A stretch of 64,000 nt of DNA from Bacteroidetes bacterium ADurb.Bin008 (GCA_002071445.1 MWFE01000010.1:62001-126000), one strand, 5' to 3'. Positions 26,642-34,882 are shown, counted from the first letter of the stretch. Translations and numbers: made by a program. Notes: generated by a model not told the origin, from the letters alone.

Positions 26642-26662
26642 ACCCCTTGACATTCAAGGGGT
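26642..26662 (-). terminator. Terminator of tRNA-Cys
   Basis: ACCCCTTGA / TCAAGGGGT with a CAT loop, followed on the minus strand by TATTTTTTT. It begins 14 bases after the tRNA 3' end. Confidence 0.88.
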
Positions 26663-26675
26663 TGATTTGGAGTAG

Positions 26676-26746
26676 AGGTCTCGAGCGGAATCGAACCGCT
26701 GTACGAGGTTTTGCAGACCTCTGCCTAGCCACTCGGCCACGAGACC
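26676..26746 (-). tRNA. tRNA-Cys (anticodon GCA)
   Basis: Read on the minus strand this gives a 71-nucleotide cloverleaf: acceptor GGTCTCG / CGAGACC, a short D arm, anticodon loop CTGCAAA (anticodon GCA), and a T arm with GGTTCGATTCC-like sequence. The discriminator base is U73, the identity base expected for tRNA-Cys. The 3' CCA is not encoded. A candidate promoter box TATATTTG lies at 26766-26773. Confidence 0.97.
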
Positions 26747-26765
26747 AATTATTGAATTAGGAGTG

Positions 26766-26773
26766 CAAATATA
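26766..26773 (-). promoter_or_regulatory. Putative -7 box of tRNA-Cys
   Basis: TATATTTG on the minus strand, 19 bases upstream of the mature 5' end, matches TAnnTTTG exactly. Confidence 0.5.
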
Positions 26774-26870
26774 CAAATATTTTTAATTCATAGCCTTCCT
26801 TCGTTTAAATGGTCCCTTTGCTTTTTGTGTTCTGAATCTATTCCTGAAATGCAAAGAATGACCATAGGAA

Positions 26871-27239
26871 TTAGGCATCACGCCTGTTTTTTGAAAGGGT
26901 TACACTGACACAATCCATCTTGCCGCCCATGGGTGGGTTCATCTTCGACACCTTAACCCATGCCGATTCCAACAATTCAAACTCCCGAAAAAGGGCATCC
27001 AGTATCCTGCCTGCCAGATGTTCGAGAAGATGCGATGGCTTTGCCATCTCCTTCTTAACAATTTCGTATGCTTGCTGGTAGTTCAACGCATCCTTCAGGT
27101 TGTCCGTCACAACCGCATTGCACGAGTTGGTTTCAAGCCCCACGCTCACAGTAAACTGATTGCCCACGGTTTGCTCCTCCCGGTAGCACCCGTGGTAGGC
27201 GTAAAACTTCATATTCTCCAGTTCGATAGTGCTTTTCAA
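26871..27239 (-). CDS. folB: Dihydroneopterin aldolase
   Basis: A folate-pathway enzyme that splits 7,8-dihydroneopterin into 6-hydroxymethyl-dihydropterin and glycolaldehyde. The family core is clear: the opening strand IELENMKFYAYHGCYREEQ, the helix HLLEHLAGRILDALF, and the closing strand VKVSKMNPPMGGKMDCVSV with a conserved Lys. I propose a TTG start at 27239, giving 122 residues, the usual family length. An ATG frame start at 27302 would add 21 residues that look unlike FolB, and a perfect promoter box TATATTTG lies inside that extension (27283-27290), so those codons are probably not transcribed. It has no folate gene next to it. Identity firm; start less so. Confidence 0.88.
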   Translation of the reverse strand: MKSTIELENMKFYAYHGCYREEQTVGNQFTVSVGLETNSCNAVVTDNLKDALNYQQAYEIVKKEMAKPSHLLEHLAGRILDALFREFELLESAWVKVSKMNPPMGGKMDCVSVTLSKNRRDA

Positions 27240-27282
27240 TGGTGTAAGAGATTGATGAGTTAATAAATGACCGATTTCAACG

Positions 27283-27290
27283 CAAATATA
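27283..27290 (-). promoter_or_regulatory. Putative -7 box of folB
   Basis: TATATTTG on the minus strand, 43 bases before the proposed TTG start. It lies downstream of the alternative ATG at 27302 and so argues against that start. Confidence 0.45.
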
Positions 27291-27421
27291 GTGCATTCCC
27301 ATGCAGTACGAGTGATTCCAATTGCAATAAATGGGCTATGGTTTTAAATGGCGCATAACATTTTCCCGTTTCTCTTGTTTTTCGGACAAATAGGCTATTT
27401 TTGAAAAAATGAATCTGCAGC

Positions 27422-27871
27422 ATGAGTGAGAAGAACTATGACCCCCGTATGCATACCGCCGAGCATATCCTAAACCAAACCATGGTGAGGATGTTTGGCT
27501 GTCCCCGTTCGCGCAACACCCATATCGAAAGGAAAAAATCGAAATGCGATTACACGCTTGATACTCCCCCAACTGATGAGCAGATTGCAGAGGTTGAACG
27601 CAGGGTAAATGCTATTATCAGTTCCAATATTGATGTAACTGATGAAATGGTGAGCAAGGATGAGGCTGCATCGTTTCTCGACCTGTCGAAGCTTCCCGAG
27701 GATGCCCCCGAAACCATTCGCGTGGTGCGGGTTGGCGACTACGATGCATGTGCATGTATCGGGCCGCATGTGGCCAATACAAAGGAGGTGGGAGAGTTCA
27801 GGATTACCACAACAGATTATGCCAACGGAACGCTCCGGATAAGGTTTAAGCTATCCGCCACTGAGGCTTAG
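27422..27871 (+). CDS. Free-standing AlaX-like editing domain protein
   Basis: A 149-residue protein made of the second additional domain of alanyl/threonyl-tRNA synthetases, without any synthetase body. The zinc and active site is complete: His11 and His15 in HTAEHIL, and Cys112 and His116 in C-I-G-P-H followed by VANTKEVGEF, which parallels the CGGTH-V-x-N-T-x-E-I-G block of AlaRS. Proteins of this kind (AlaX) hydrolyse Ser- or Gly-mischarged tRNA-Ala in trans. It is shorter than most AlaX forms and has Pro in place of the usual Thr of GGTH, so its substrate may differ. It is convergent with nth; the two stop codons overlap by 4 bases. Confidence 0.85.
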   Translation: MSEKNYDPRMHTAEHILNQTMVRMFGCPRSRNTHIERKKSKCDYTLDTPPTDEQIAEVERRVNAIISSNIDVTDEMVSKDEAASFLDLSKLPEDAPETIRVVRVGDYDACACIGPHVANTKEVGEFRITTTDYANGTLRIRFKLSATEA

Positions 27872-28542
27872 GATTTGGTTTTTTGAGCGGCCAAAAGCTC
27901 TTTTTTCTGAAAGCGGGGATACTCCTTGCAGTAGTCCCTGATGCCGCATTGACTGCACTTGGGCTTGCGGGCCAGGCAGGTGTAGCGACCGTGGAGTATT
28001 AGCCAGTGATGGGCAATGTTCCACAAATCCTTGGGAATGAATTGCATCAGTTGCTTCTCGGTTTCTAGCGGTGTTTTGGCATTTTGGCTTAGTCCAATGC
28101 GCCGTGCCACCCTGAATACATGCGTATCCACGGCCATGGCCGGAATTTTAAAAGCCACCGAGGCCACCACATTGGCAGTCTTGCGACCGATGCCCGGGAG
28201 GGTTTGTAACGCCTTGAGGTCGGCAGGGATTTCTCCACCGAAGTTCTCCATCACCCCTTTGGCCATGCCGATAAGGTTTTTGGCCTTGTTGTTGGGGTAT
28301 GAGCACGATTTGATGATTTCGAAAACCGCCTCCTGCGAGGCAACTGCCAGTGCCTCCACGGTGGGATACCGTTCGAAAAAGTGGGGGGTGATGATATTGA
28401 CCCTTTTATCGGTGCATTGCGCCGAGAGGATGGTTGCCACAACCAGTTCGTAGGGATTGCCATGGTTTAACTCCGTCTCTGCAATGGGCATGTTCTTTTT
28501 AAAGTATTCTATCACATTCTGGTATCGTTCTTTCCGCGTCAT
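27868..28542 (-). CDS. nth: Endonuclease III (DNA glycosylase/AP lyase)
   Basis: A 224-residue base-excision repair enzyme that removes oxidised pyrimidines and nicks the abasic site. The helix-hairpin-helix LPGIGRKTANVVASVAF holds the catalytic Lys (in GRKTAN), and VDTHVFRVARRIGL holds the catalytic Asp. The C-terminal 4Fe-4S cluster loop C-x6-C-x2-C-x5-C is intact (CLARKPKC, SQC, GIRDYC). Length and motif order fit Nth and not MutY. It is separated by 49 bases from the CapA-like gene upstream on the same strand and may share its transcript. The identity is firm. Confidence 0.96.
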   Translation of the reverse strand: MTRKERYQNVIEYFKKNMPIAETELNHGNPYELVVATILSAQCTDKRVNIITPHFFERYPTVEALAVASQEAVFEIIKSCSYPNNKAKNLIGMAKGVMENFGGEIPADLKALQTLPGIGRKTANVVASVAFKIPAMAVDTHVFRVARRIGLSQNAKTPLETEKQLMQFIPKDLWNIAHHWLILHGRYTCLARKPKCSQCGIRDYCKEYPRFQKKELLAAQKTKS

Positions 28543-28591
28543 TTCCTGTTCTTTGTGCTTAAATAGTTCGACGATTAGTAGCCGTGTTGGT

Positions 28592-30010
28592 TTATATTAT
28601 GCTTGTGCCAAAGTGATTCATCATGAACTCAATCTCCGCTTTTCGCCTTAAATTTTGTTTGGTTGGCTTAAGAAGATATAGGTCTTTATACTCGTCGTAA
28701 AACATCAGGCGATGCCTCTTCCCCGGAAACGTGGGCACAAGGTTGTAAACAAATCTGGAGCCGTTGAGTACCCAGTCTGTTGCTCCCGTTTCAGCATTCT
28801 TTTCAATGGTTAATGAGCTGATAACCCCAATTTGGCACGAGGGGGTGTACATGCGAGAGACAAAGTTGCCCAACGAATAGAATATCACGGCCTTACGCGG
28901 GTTCCCATGGCGGTCATTCATGCGGGATGGTTGGTAATCATAGAAATCGGCGGCATGGTCTGCCTTGTAATTGTTAACGTAAACGACCTCGGTGGGCTGG
29001 AATATGTGTGGGTGGCTACCCACAATCAAATCGGCTCCTGCCTCAACCATGGCGTGGGCAACCCTGCGGATTATGGGGTCGGGGTAGAGTTCAAACTCGT
29101 ACCCCCAGTGGGGGATTACGATTACAAAGTCCACCCCCTCGGCCCTCATTTGCGAAATGGCATTTTCAAGGCTGCTCATATCTTTTTGAGCACTATCGGG
29201 GGGAGCAATGCCGGGTATCCGGTTTATTTCTATGCTGTTGCGATACTCGGGTTTGTCGAAATTTAACCCGAAGGTGGCTGCATATATGCCTATTTTTATG
29301 TTTTTCTGTACTATGGTTGCGTACCTTTTACCCGTTGTGTCCTTAGGAAACACTCCGGTATGCTTCACACCCATTTCATCCAGCAGCTGCATGGTATTGA
29401 GAATGCCATCCACTCCCCTGTCGAGGGCATGGTTGTTGGCAAGGGAGAGAAGGGAAAAGGGGAGCCTTCCGTTTGCGGGGTTGACAAAAGCACTCAAAAG
29501 GTTGGGGTTTGAGTTGTAGGTAAGGTAGTCGGGTAAAAGGTTGGGCACCCTTCGATGCACGTCAATTGGCGTTTCGAGGTTGCCAATAACTATGTCATGG
29601 GCATGCAGATGGTCAACCACAACTTCCGAAACGTAGTGGGGGTGGGCTTTGCCAATCCACATCAAATCGCCAAAGAGGGCAACGCTCAGGGAACTTTCAT
29701 CGGGTGTTAGGTCTTGGGTATGACTTCTTACCATTTCCGTTTGCTCCTGAAAATAATGCCTTAAGTGCTCATGAGCGTATGGCCTTTTATACAGATATTT
29801 TTTAATGTATCGGATAATTTCCGTCACAGCCCTATCCTTGGGCAATCCCTCGTACCGCGTATGGTGAAATCTTTTTTCGTGCGTGGTTGCAACATCGAAT
29901 GGCAACGCTGACCCGGCTTCATCTTCAACCTTGCATGTTCTCACTATTCCCACCAAAACCATGACAAGAATGAGAACGATAGTGAGGGTATAGGTCAGTT
30001 TTTTGCGCAT
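28592..30010 (-). CDS. CapA-family (PGA_cap) metallophosphatase-like protein
   Basis: A 472-residue protein with an N-terminal membrane anchor (residues about 5-24) and a large extracytoplasmic CapA domain. Metal-site motifs in order: VALFGDLMWIG, GNLETPID, SLANNHALDRG, VIPHWGYEFE and GSHPHIFQPTEV, matching the calcineurin-like phosphoesterase fold of CapA/PgsA proteins named for poly-gamma-glutamate capsule synthesis. No capBCE partners are near, so capsule synthesis is unlikely to be its job here; outside such clusters the role of this family is not settled. The ATG at 30010 is directly followed by the basic start of the anchor. It precedes nth on the same strand. Confidence 0.88.
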   Translation of the reverse strand: MRKKLTYTLTIVLILVMVLVGIVRTCKVEDEAGSALPFDVATTHEKRFHHTRYEGLPKDRAVTEIIRYIKKYLYKRPYAHEHLRHYFQEQTEMVRSHTQDLTPDESSLSVALFGDLMWIGKAHPHYVSEVVVDHLHAHDIVIGNLETPIDVHRRVPNLLPDYLTYNSNPNLLSAFVNPANGRLPFSLLSLANNHALDRGVDGILNTMQLLDEMGVKHTGVFPKDTTGKRYATIVQKNIKIGIYAATFGLNFDKPEYRNSIEINRIPGIAPPDSAQKDMSSLENAISQMRAEGVDFVIVIPHWGYEFELYPDPIIRRVAHAMVEAGADLIVGSHPHIFQPTEVVYVNNYKADHAADFYDYQPSRMNDRHGNPRKAVIFYSLGNFVSRMYTPSCQIGVISSLTIEKNAETGATDWVLNGSRFVYNLVPTFPGKRHRLMFYDEYKDLYLLKPTKQNLRRKAEIEFMMNHFGTSII

Positions 30011-30087
30011 TTGGGCCGGATTATTGATTATACTGCAAACGAAGAATTACTCATATTGTTCAAACCATTTCGGAGGTGTAAAAATAA

Positions 30088-30119
30088 AAAAAACCGACAG
30101 GTTTTGCTGCCGGTTTTTT
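30088..30119 (-). terminator. Terminator of the methylmalonyl-CoA decarboxylase operon
   Basis: A stem AAAAAACCGaCAG / CTGcCGGTTTTTT (one mismatch) with a 6-base loop, ending in a T-run on either strand. It lies 16 bases after the beta-subunit stop codon. Confidence 0.88.
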
Positions 30120-30134
30120 ATGATATTCAAAATT

Positions 30135-31298
30135 TTAGTACAAGAAGCTCAACAGTATCCCTGCTGCCACTGCGCTGCCAATCACTCCGGCCACGTTGGG
30201 ACCCATGGCGTGCATCAGGAGGTGGTTGGTTTTGTCGTACTCCAATCCAACCATTTGCGACAGCCTTGCGCTATCGGGCACGGCCGATACACCCGCATTC
30301 CCGATGAGCGGATTAATCTTGTTGCCCTCCTTTAGGAACAGGTTGAAGAATTTCACAAAAAGCACACCCCCGGCTGTGGCCACAATAAACGATATGGCTC
30401 CCAGTACGAAAATCCCCAATGATTTTGTGGTGAGGAATGTGGTGGCCTGTGTGGACGCACCCACGGTGAGGCCAATGAGTATGGTTACAATGTCAATCAT
30501 GGGGCCCTTGGCTGTATCGGCCAATCTCTTTGTTACGGTGCTCTCTTTCAGCAGGTTGCCAAAGAAAAGCATACCCAGAAGGGGTAGCCCCGATGGCACT
30601 ATAAATGCAGTGAGCAGCAATCCCAAGATGGGGAATAGTATTTTTTCCATTTGGGTTACCTGGCGAGGTGGTTTCATGCGGATAACGCGCTCCTTCTTGG
30701 TGGTGAGGAGTCGCATCACCGGCGGTTGAAATACCGGTACCAGGGCCATATACGAATAGGCCGAAATGGCAATGGCTCCCAGTAGTTCGGGGGCCAACCG
30801 CGATGAAAGGAAGATGGCCGTGGGGCCGTCGGCACCACCAATAATCCCGATGGCTCCTGCCTCAGATGGCGTGAAGCCCAGCTGCAATGCAGCGATATAG
30901 GCTCCAAAGATACCTAACTGGGCAGCAGCACCAATGAGCATTAATTTGGGATTGGAAATGAGAGCGCTGAAATCGGTCATGGCGCCAACTCCTAAAAAGA
31001 TTAGGGGAGGATACACCCCTTTGATTACACCAAAGTAGAGGTAGTTCATTACGCTACCCTCCTCATACACACCCAGTTGGAATCCGGGTACAAAGGGAAT
31101 ATTCCCGATGATGATCCCAAACCCAATGGGGATAAGGAGCAGTGGTTCGTACTCTTTGATAATGGCCAGGGCTATGAAACCCAGCGCCACCAAAATCATT
31201 GCGATATGACCCCATGTCGCATTGGCAAAGCCGGTGAACTCCGCAAATTGCATGAGGTTATCCCATAGAAAAGAAAAGAATCCTTGCACTTGTTCCAT
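30135..31298 (-). CDS. mmdB: Sodium-pumping decarboxylase beta subunit
   Basis: A 387-residue integral membrane subunit that couples decarboxylation of carboxybiotin to Na+ export, as in methylmalonyl-CoA, oxaloacetate and glutaconyl-CoA decarboxylases. About ten hydrophobic helices are evident. The family core GIIGGADGPTAIFLSSRLAPELLG includes the conserved Asp that binds Na+, and the later block IGNAGVSAVPDSARLSQ is the second half of the site. It is last in a five-gene operon, 2 bases after the biotin carrier gene, with a terminator behind it. The substrate, methylmalonyl-CoA, is inferred from the epimerase at the head of the operon. Confidence 0.94.
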   Translation of the reverse strand: MEQVQGFFSFLWDNLMQFAEFTGFANATWGHIAMILVALGFIALAIIKEYEPLLLIPIGFGIIIGNIPFVPGFQLGVYEEGSVMNYLYFGVIKGVYPPLIFLGVGAMTDFSALISNPKLMLIGAAAQLGIFGAYIAALQLGFTPSEAGAIGIIGGADGPTAIFLSSRLAPELLGAIAISAYSYMALVPVFQPPVMRLLTTKKERVIRMKPPRQVTQMEKILFPILGLLLTAFIVPSGLPLLGMLFFGNLLKESTVTKRLADTAKGPMIDIVTILIGLTVGASTQATTFLTTKSLGIFVLGAISFIVATAGGVLFVKFFNLFLKEGNKINPLIGNAGVSAVPDSARLSQMVGLEYDKTNHLLMHAMGPNVAGVIGSAVAAGILLSFLY

Positions 31299-31300
31299 GT

Positions 31301-31738
31301 CTATCCAATGGTTATTAATACGTCACCTTCAAGTACCGAATCACCTTGTTTGACTTTCACTTCCAACACCTTACCCTCCTTGTCGGATTCGATGTTATTC
31401 TCCATCTTCATGGCTTCCAGCACCAAGATACGTTGACCGGATTTTACCATGTCGCCGGGCTTAACGTGAACTTCTAAAATAACGCCGGGTAGCGGAGATT
31501 TAACCGCCCCTGAAATAGGACTGCCCGTACTCACGGTTTTCATCACAGTTGGGTGTGAATCGGTGGTAGGAACGCTTTCCTTGCGAACTAATTTTGGAGT
31601 CTTGGTCTGCTTCAACTCCTTTTCAAGTTCAACCCGGTAGGGCGTACCGTTCACTTCAACCTCGGCAATGTTTCCGTCCACGTTGGCTATATGCACCAGG
31701 TACTCATTGCCGCTTATTTTGAACTTAAAATCTTTCAT
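31301..31738 (-). CDS. mmdC: Biotin carrier subunit of the methylmalonyl-CoA decarboxylase
   Basis: A 145-residue biotin carrier. The C-terminal biotinyl domain (about residues 75-145) has the modification site EAMKMEN, where the Lys takes biotin, within SPLPGVILEVHVKPGD...ILVLEAMKMENNIE and a closing GDSVLEGDVLITIG hairpin. The N-terminal half has a small beta domain (FKFKISGNEYLVHIANVDG) and a Ser/Thr/Pro-rich linker, like the swinging arm of other decarboxylase carriers. It would shuttle CO2 from the carboxyltransferase MmdA to the membrane beta subunit. Position in the operon between the OadG fusion and the beta subunit fits this role. Confidence 0.93.
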   Translation of the reverse strand: MKDFKFKISGNEYLVHIANVDGNIAEVEVNGTPYRVELEKELKQTKTPKLVRKESVPTTDSHPTVMKTVSTGSPISGAVKSPLPGVILEVHVKPGDMVKSGQRILVLEAMKMENNIESDKEGKVLEVKVKQGDSVLEGDVLITIG

Positions 31739-31771
31739 CGTTATAGTGTTTTTTAGTTTTCTTAATCAATG

Positions 31772-32680
31772 CTATCTCTTTGGTTGATGCTGAATTATCC
31801 TGGGAGGCATTTCACGCAATCCGTATATCTTAGAACTCCAGGGAGAGTAGCGTTTCGATACCCTTTCGATGGTGATAATGGCCGACTCGTAGTCGTGTTT
31901 ATCGGTTTCGTATAGATATAGAGCTGTGGAGATAGCTGCAAATACTTCTCCGGCAACCTCATCTTCATGCGCTATGGGTTGTCCGGCCATCTCTTTGGCT
32001 TTTTTACGGCGCGATGCCCTTTGGTTGGCATTACCAATGGCATGGAATATCCTGTATAGGAAAATCAGAGAGATAAATACCACTGACATGGCTATGATGG
32101 CCATAATAAACCCGGATGGGTCAAATGCACCAAATGCCTCGCTGGGCGATGTTTTTTCAATTTGCCCCTCGTTGGTGGAGTTGGGGGTGGTGTATTGACT
32201 CGTACACCAAATTGGGCCACCATCAGTGGTCCTGGCATAGACCTGATTGGAGCCAAGCAAAGGAACAGTAACGCTGTCGAGAATGGTTTTCCCATTGGAG
32301 CTAACCAGTGCAATGAAGCGGTTGATACTGTCCAACGTGAAGTTGAGATGTAGCGTTCCGTGTTCAGTTTTCATGTCGGCCAAAAAGACAATGAACTGAC
32401 GGGTGGGAATGATGGATATGGGGTCACCGGAAGGAATACGATACTTTTTCAGGTCATTCAAATCATTGGTGAGGTAACAGTTCTCCATGTTAACAGAGTT
32501 GTACCCCGTATTCATGATTTCAATCCAAGCACTGCGTTGCCCGAAATTATCCACGTAGTTATCGCTGTTGAACAGCATCACCTCGTTGATACGCAAATCT
32601 TCCACATTTTGTGCATGGACCACGAACCCCACGATGGATATCCCCGCTATCAAAAATGTTATATGCAATAACTTTTTCAT
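31772..32680 (-). CDS. Lamin-tail domain fused to an OadG-like gamma subunit
   Basis: A 302-residue fusion. After a signal peptide (1-23) comes a lamin-tail-like beta domain (about 27-168) with LRINEVMLFNSDN, SAWIEIMNTGYNSVNM, and a closing WCTSQYTTPNSTNEG, the start/middle/end marks of LTD domains. Then a membrane helix (about 190-212, DPSGFIMAIIAMSVVFISLIFLYRIF) and a cytoplasmic tail of 90 residues with a charged linker and EVAGEVFAAISTALYLYE, the pattern of OadG-type small gamma subunits, which stabilise the sodium-pumping decarboxylase. The gene sits at the operon position of the gamma subunit. The lamin-tail part would be periplasmic; its role is unknown. The fusion is seen directly in one unbroken frame. 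Confidence 0.85.
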   Translation of the reverse strand: MKKLLHITFLIAGISIVGFVVHAQNVEDLRINEVMLFNSDNYVDNFGQRSAWIEIMNTGYNSVNMENCYLTNDLNDLKKYRIPSGDPISIIPTRQFIVFLADMKTEHGTLHLNFTLDSINRFIALVSSNGKTILDSVTVPLLGSNQVYARTTDGGPIWCTSQYTTPNSTNEGQIEKTSPSEAFGAFDPSGFIMAIIAMSVVFISLIFLYRIFHAIGNANQRASRRKKAKEMAGQPIAHEDEVAGEVFAAISTALYLYETDKHDYESAIITIERVSKRYSPWSSKIYGLREMPPRIIQHQPKR

Positions 32681-32698
32681 TACAATAATGTTAGGGGT

Positions 32699-34261
32699 TT
32701 ACAATGGAAGATTGGAGTGTTTTTTCGGTGGGTTCACATCCTTCTTCGTTGCCAGCGATTGTAACGCGCGGATAATTCTGAATCGGGTATTGCGAGGCTC
32801 AATAACGTCGTCAATAAACCCATATTTCGCCGCAACGTAAGGATTGGCAAACTTGTCCTTATATTCTTGTTCCTTATTCTCAAGGAACACTCCCCTTTCT
32901 TGCTCATTTTCAATGGCCTTAATTTCCTTGCTGTAGAGTACCTCAATGGCTCCTTGGGGTCCCATTACGGCAATCTCGGCACTGGGCCATGCGTAGTTAA
33001 TGTCGCCCCGCAGATGCTTGGAACTCATCACGTCGTAGGCGCCGCCATACGCTTTTCGAAGTATAACGGTTACTTTGGGTATGGTGGCCTCGCCGTATGC
33101 ATACAATAGTTTGGCACCATGAATAATGATACCGTTGTATTCCTGTCCGGTGCCGGGCAGGAAGCCGGGAACGTCAACCAGGGTAACCACCGGAATGTTG
33201 AAGGCATCGCAGAAGCGGACAAAGCGCGCTGCTTTACGCGAAGCGTTGATGTCCAGCACACCGGCTATATATTTAGGTTGGTTGGCAACAATTCCCACAG
33301 ATTGTCCATTGAAGCGTGCAAAGCCCGTGATGATGTTGGGAGCATAGTAGCGCTGTACCTCAAGGAATTCGCCATTGTCAACAATGGCTGCAATCACATC
33401 CTTCACGTCGTAGGGCTTGTTGGGGCTATCGGGAATAATTTCGTTGAGCGAATCCTCAAGCCTGTCAATGGGGTCGTTGTTGGGTTCGAGGGGAGACTCC
33501 TCGAGGTTGTTCTGTGGCAGGTAGCTCAATAGCTTACGGATAAGCATGATGCCCTCCTCCTCGGTTTCGGACACAAAATGTGCAACACCCGATTTGGAAG
33601 TATGAACTCCTGCTCCACCCAGTTCTTCAGAAGTAACGGTCTCTCCGGTAACAGTTTTTACCACCTTGGGGCCGGTAACAAACATGTAGCTGGTATCTTT
33701 CGACATGATAATAAAGTCGGTAAGCGCAGGAGAATAAACTGCGCCACCGGCGCAAGGGCCAAATATGGCTGAAATCTGTGGTATTACGCCCGATGCCATG
33801 ATATTGCGCTGGAAGATATCGGCGTAGCCGGCAAGGCTCATCACCCCTTCCTGTATGCGCGCACCTCCGCTATCGTTGATACCCACAACGGGGGCACCAA
33901 CCTTCATGGCCATGTCCATCACCTTGCATATTTTGGCTGCAAAAGTTTCCGATAGCGAACCGCCAAATACGGTGAAATCCTGCGAGAAAACATAAACTAT
34001 ACGCCCGTCAATGGTACCGTAACCGGTAACCACCCCGTCGGACAGGTAGGCCTCCTCCTCCAGTCCAAAGTCCTTGCAGCGGTGGGTAACAAACATGTCG
34101 AACTCTTCGAAACTGCCCTCATCCAACAGCATTTCAATTCGCTCACGGGCCGTGTATTTGCCCTTGCTATGTTGCGCCTCAATACGCTTTGCACCACCTC
34201 CCATTTTGGCCTTCTCGCGAAGTTCAATCAACTCCTTTATTTTTTCTCCTTGTGTACTCAT
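32699..34261 (-). CDS. mmdA: Methylmalonyl-CoA decarboxylase / acyl-CoA carboxylase carboxyltransferase subunit
   Basis: A 520-residue carboxyltransferase of the crotonase-like ACCase beta family. It moves the carboxyl group between acyl-CoA and biotin. Marks: the N-terminal [22 protein letters not shown], the acyl-CoA oxyanion block [38 protein letters not shown], and in the C-half [36 protein letters not shown]-type sequence with the second oxyanion loop [11 protein letters not shown]. Together with the biotin carrier and membrane subunits it would decarboxylate (S)-methylmalonyl-CoA to propionyl-CoA. A propionyl-CoA carboxylase role is possible for the same protein, but no biotin carboxylase subunit is encoded nearby, which favours decarboxylation. 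Confidence 0.95.
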   Translation of the reverse strand: MSTQGEKIKELIELREKAKMGGGAKRIEAQHSKGKYTARERIEMLLDEGSFEEFDMFVTHRCKDFGLEEEAYLSDGVVTGYGTIDGRIVYVFSQDFTVFGGSLSETFAAKICKVMDMAMKVGAPVVGINDSGGARIQEGVMSLAGYADIFQRNIMASGVIPQISAIFGPCAGGAVYSPALTDFIIMSKDTSYMFVTGPKVVKTVTGETVTSEELGGAGVHTSKSGVAHFVSETEEEGIMLIRKLLSYLPQNNLEESPLEPNNDPIDRLEDSLNEIIPDSPNKPYDVKDVIAAIVDNGEFLEVQRYYAPNIITGFARFNGQSVGIVANQPKYIAGVLDINASRKAARFVRFCDAFNIPVVTLVDVPGFLPGTGQEYNGIIIHGAKLLYAYGEATIPKVTVILRKAYGGAYDVMSSKHLRGDINYAWPSAEIAVMGPQGAIEVLYSKEIKAIENEQERGVFLENKEQEYKDKFANPYVAAKYGFIDDVIEPRNTRFRIIRALQSLATKKDVNPPKKHSNLPL

Positions 34262-34288
34262 AGTTGTAATGTATTTGGGTATGGGATA

Positions 34289-34699
34289 CTATTTGTTTTT
34301 ATTCTCACAGAGTTCTGTAAGAACGCCTAAGGTTGATTTGGGGTGAAGAAAGGCAATATCGAGACCCTCGGCACCCTTGCGGGGTGTTTTGTCTATAAGC
34401 GTAACGCCCTTGCCCTCCATTCTTTGGAGTTGATTCTCAATGTCAGTTACGGCAAAAGCGATGTGGTGAATTCCTTCCCCTTTTTTCTCTATGAATTTGC
34501 CAATAGGCCCTTCGGGATCGGTGGATTCGAGAAGTTCAATTTTAGTTTGACCCACCATAAAAAATGCGGTTTTTACTTTTTGGTCCTTTACCTCCTCAAT
34601 GTTGTAACATTTTAGGCCAAGAACTTCCTCGTAGAATGGAATGGCATCCTGCAAATTTTTTACTGCAATGCCAATGTGCTCAATATGCGAAATACTCAT
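34289..34699 (-). CDS. mce: Methylmalonyl-CoA epimerase
   Basis: A 136-residue vicinal-oxygen-chelate enzyme that interconverts (R)- and (S)-methylmalonyl-CoA. The two half-domains start with HIEHIGIAVKNLQDAIPFYE and GEGIHHIAFAVTDIE, giving the two His metal ligands, and the last strand VLTELCE ends with the Glu ligand; length is typical. It heads the operon mce-mmdA-(LTD/OadG)-mmdC-mmdB, which identifies the pathway: succinyl-CoA to propionyl-CoA with Na+ export. A perfect -7 promoter box and an inverted repeat lie upstream at 34737-34767, so regulation of the operon probably acts there. Confidence 0.95.
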   Translation of the reverse strand: MSISHIEHIGIAVKNLQDAIPFYEEVLGLKCYNIEEVKDQKVKTAFFMVGQTKIELLESTDPEGPIGKFIEKKGEGIHHIAFAVTDIENQLQRMEGKGVTLIDKTPRKGAEGLDIAFLHPKSTLGVLTELCENKNK

Positions 34700-34736
34700 G
34701 GTTAAATGATTTTTATTCGGTTTGTAAATATTAGCG

Positions 34737-34744
34737 CAAAGTTA
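34737..34744 (-). promoter_or_regulatory. -7 promoter box of the methylmalonyl-CoA operon
   Basis: TAACTTTG on the minus strand, an exact TAnnTTTG match, 37 bases before the mce ATG. No TTG lies at the usual spacing; an inverted repeat occupies the region just upstream instead. Confidence 0.55.
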
Positions 34745-34751
34745 GTCTCTA

Positions 34752-34767
34752 TAGTTTAGTTAAACTA
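34752..34767. promoter_or_regulatory. Inverted repeat abutting the mce promoter box
   Basis: TAGTTTA-GT-TAAACTA, a perfect 7-bp inverted repeat with a 2-base centre, ends 8 bases upstream of the -7 box. This is a typical place for a repressor or activator site of a dimeric regulator. Confidence 0.45.
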
Positions 34768-34882
34768 CAGTAAAAAACATCCATTTGCCTGTTCTTCAAC
34801 AATGTTGGATAACATATTTTAGGTTGTAAAATCTTACTAATCCGAATTATCCCCAATGGTTTTTTTTTTCTGCTATCCTTGA

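Noticed and set aside
26276-26676. Attachment-site duplication of the tRNA-Cys 3' end
   Set aside because: No second copy of the tRNA 3' end was seen in the AT-rich patch or at its left side, and no integrase is encoded.
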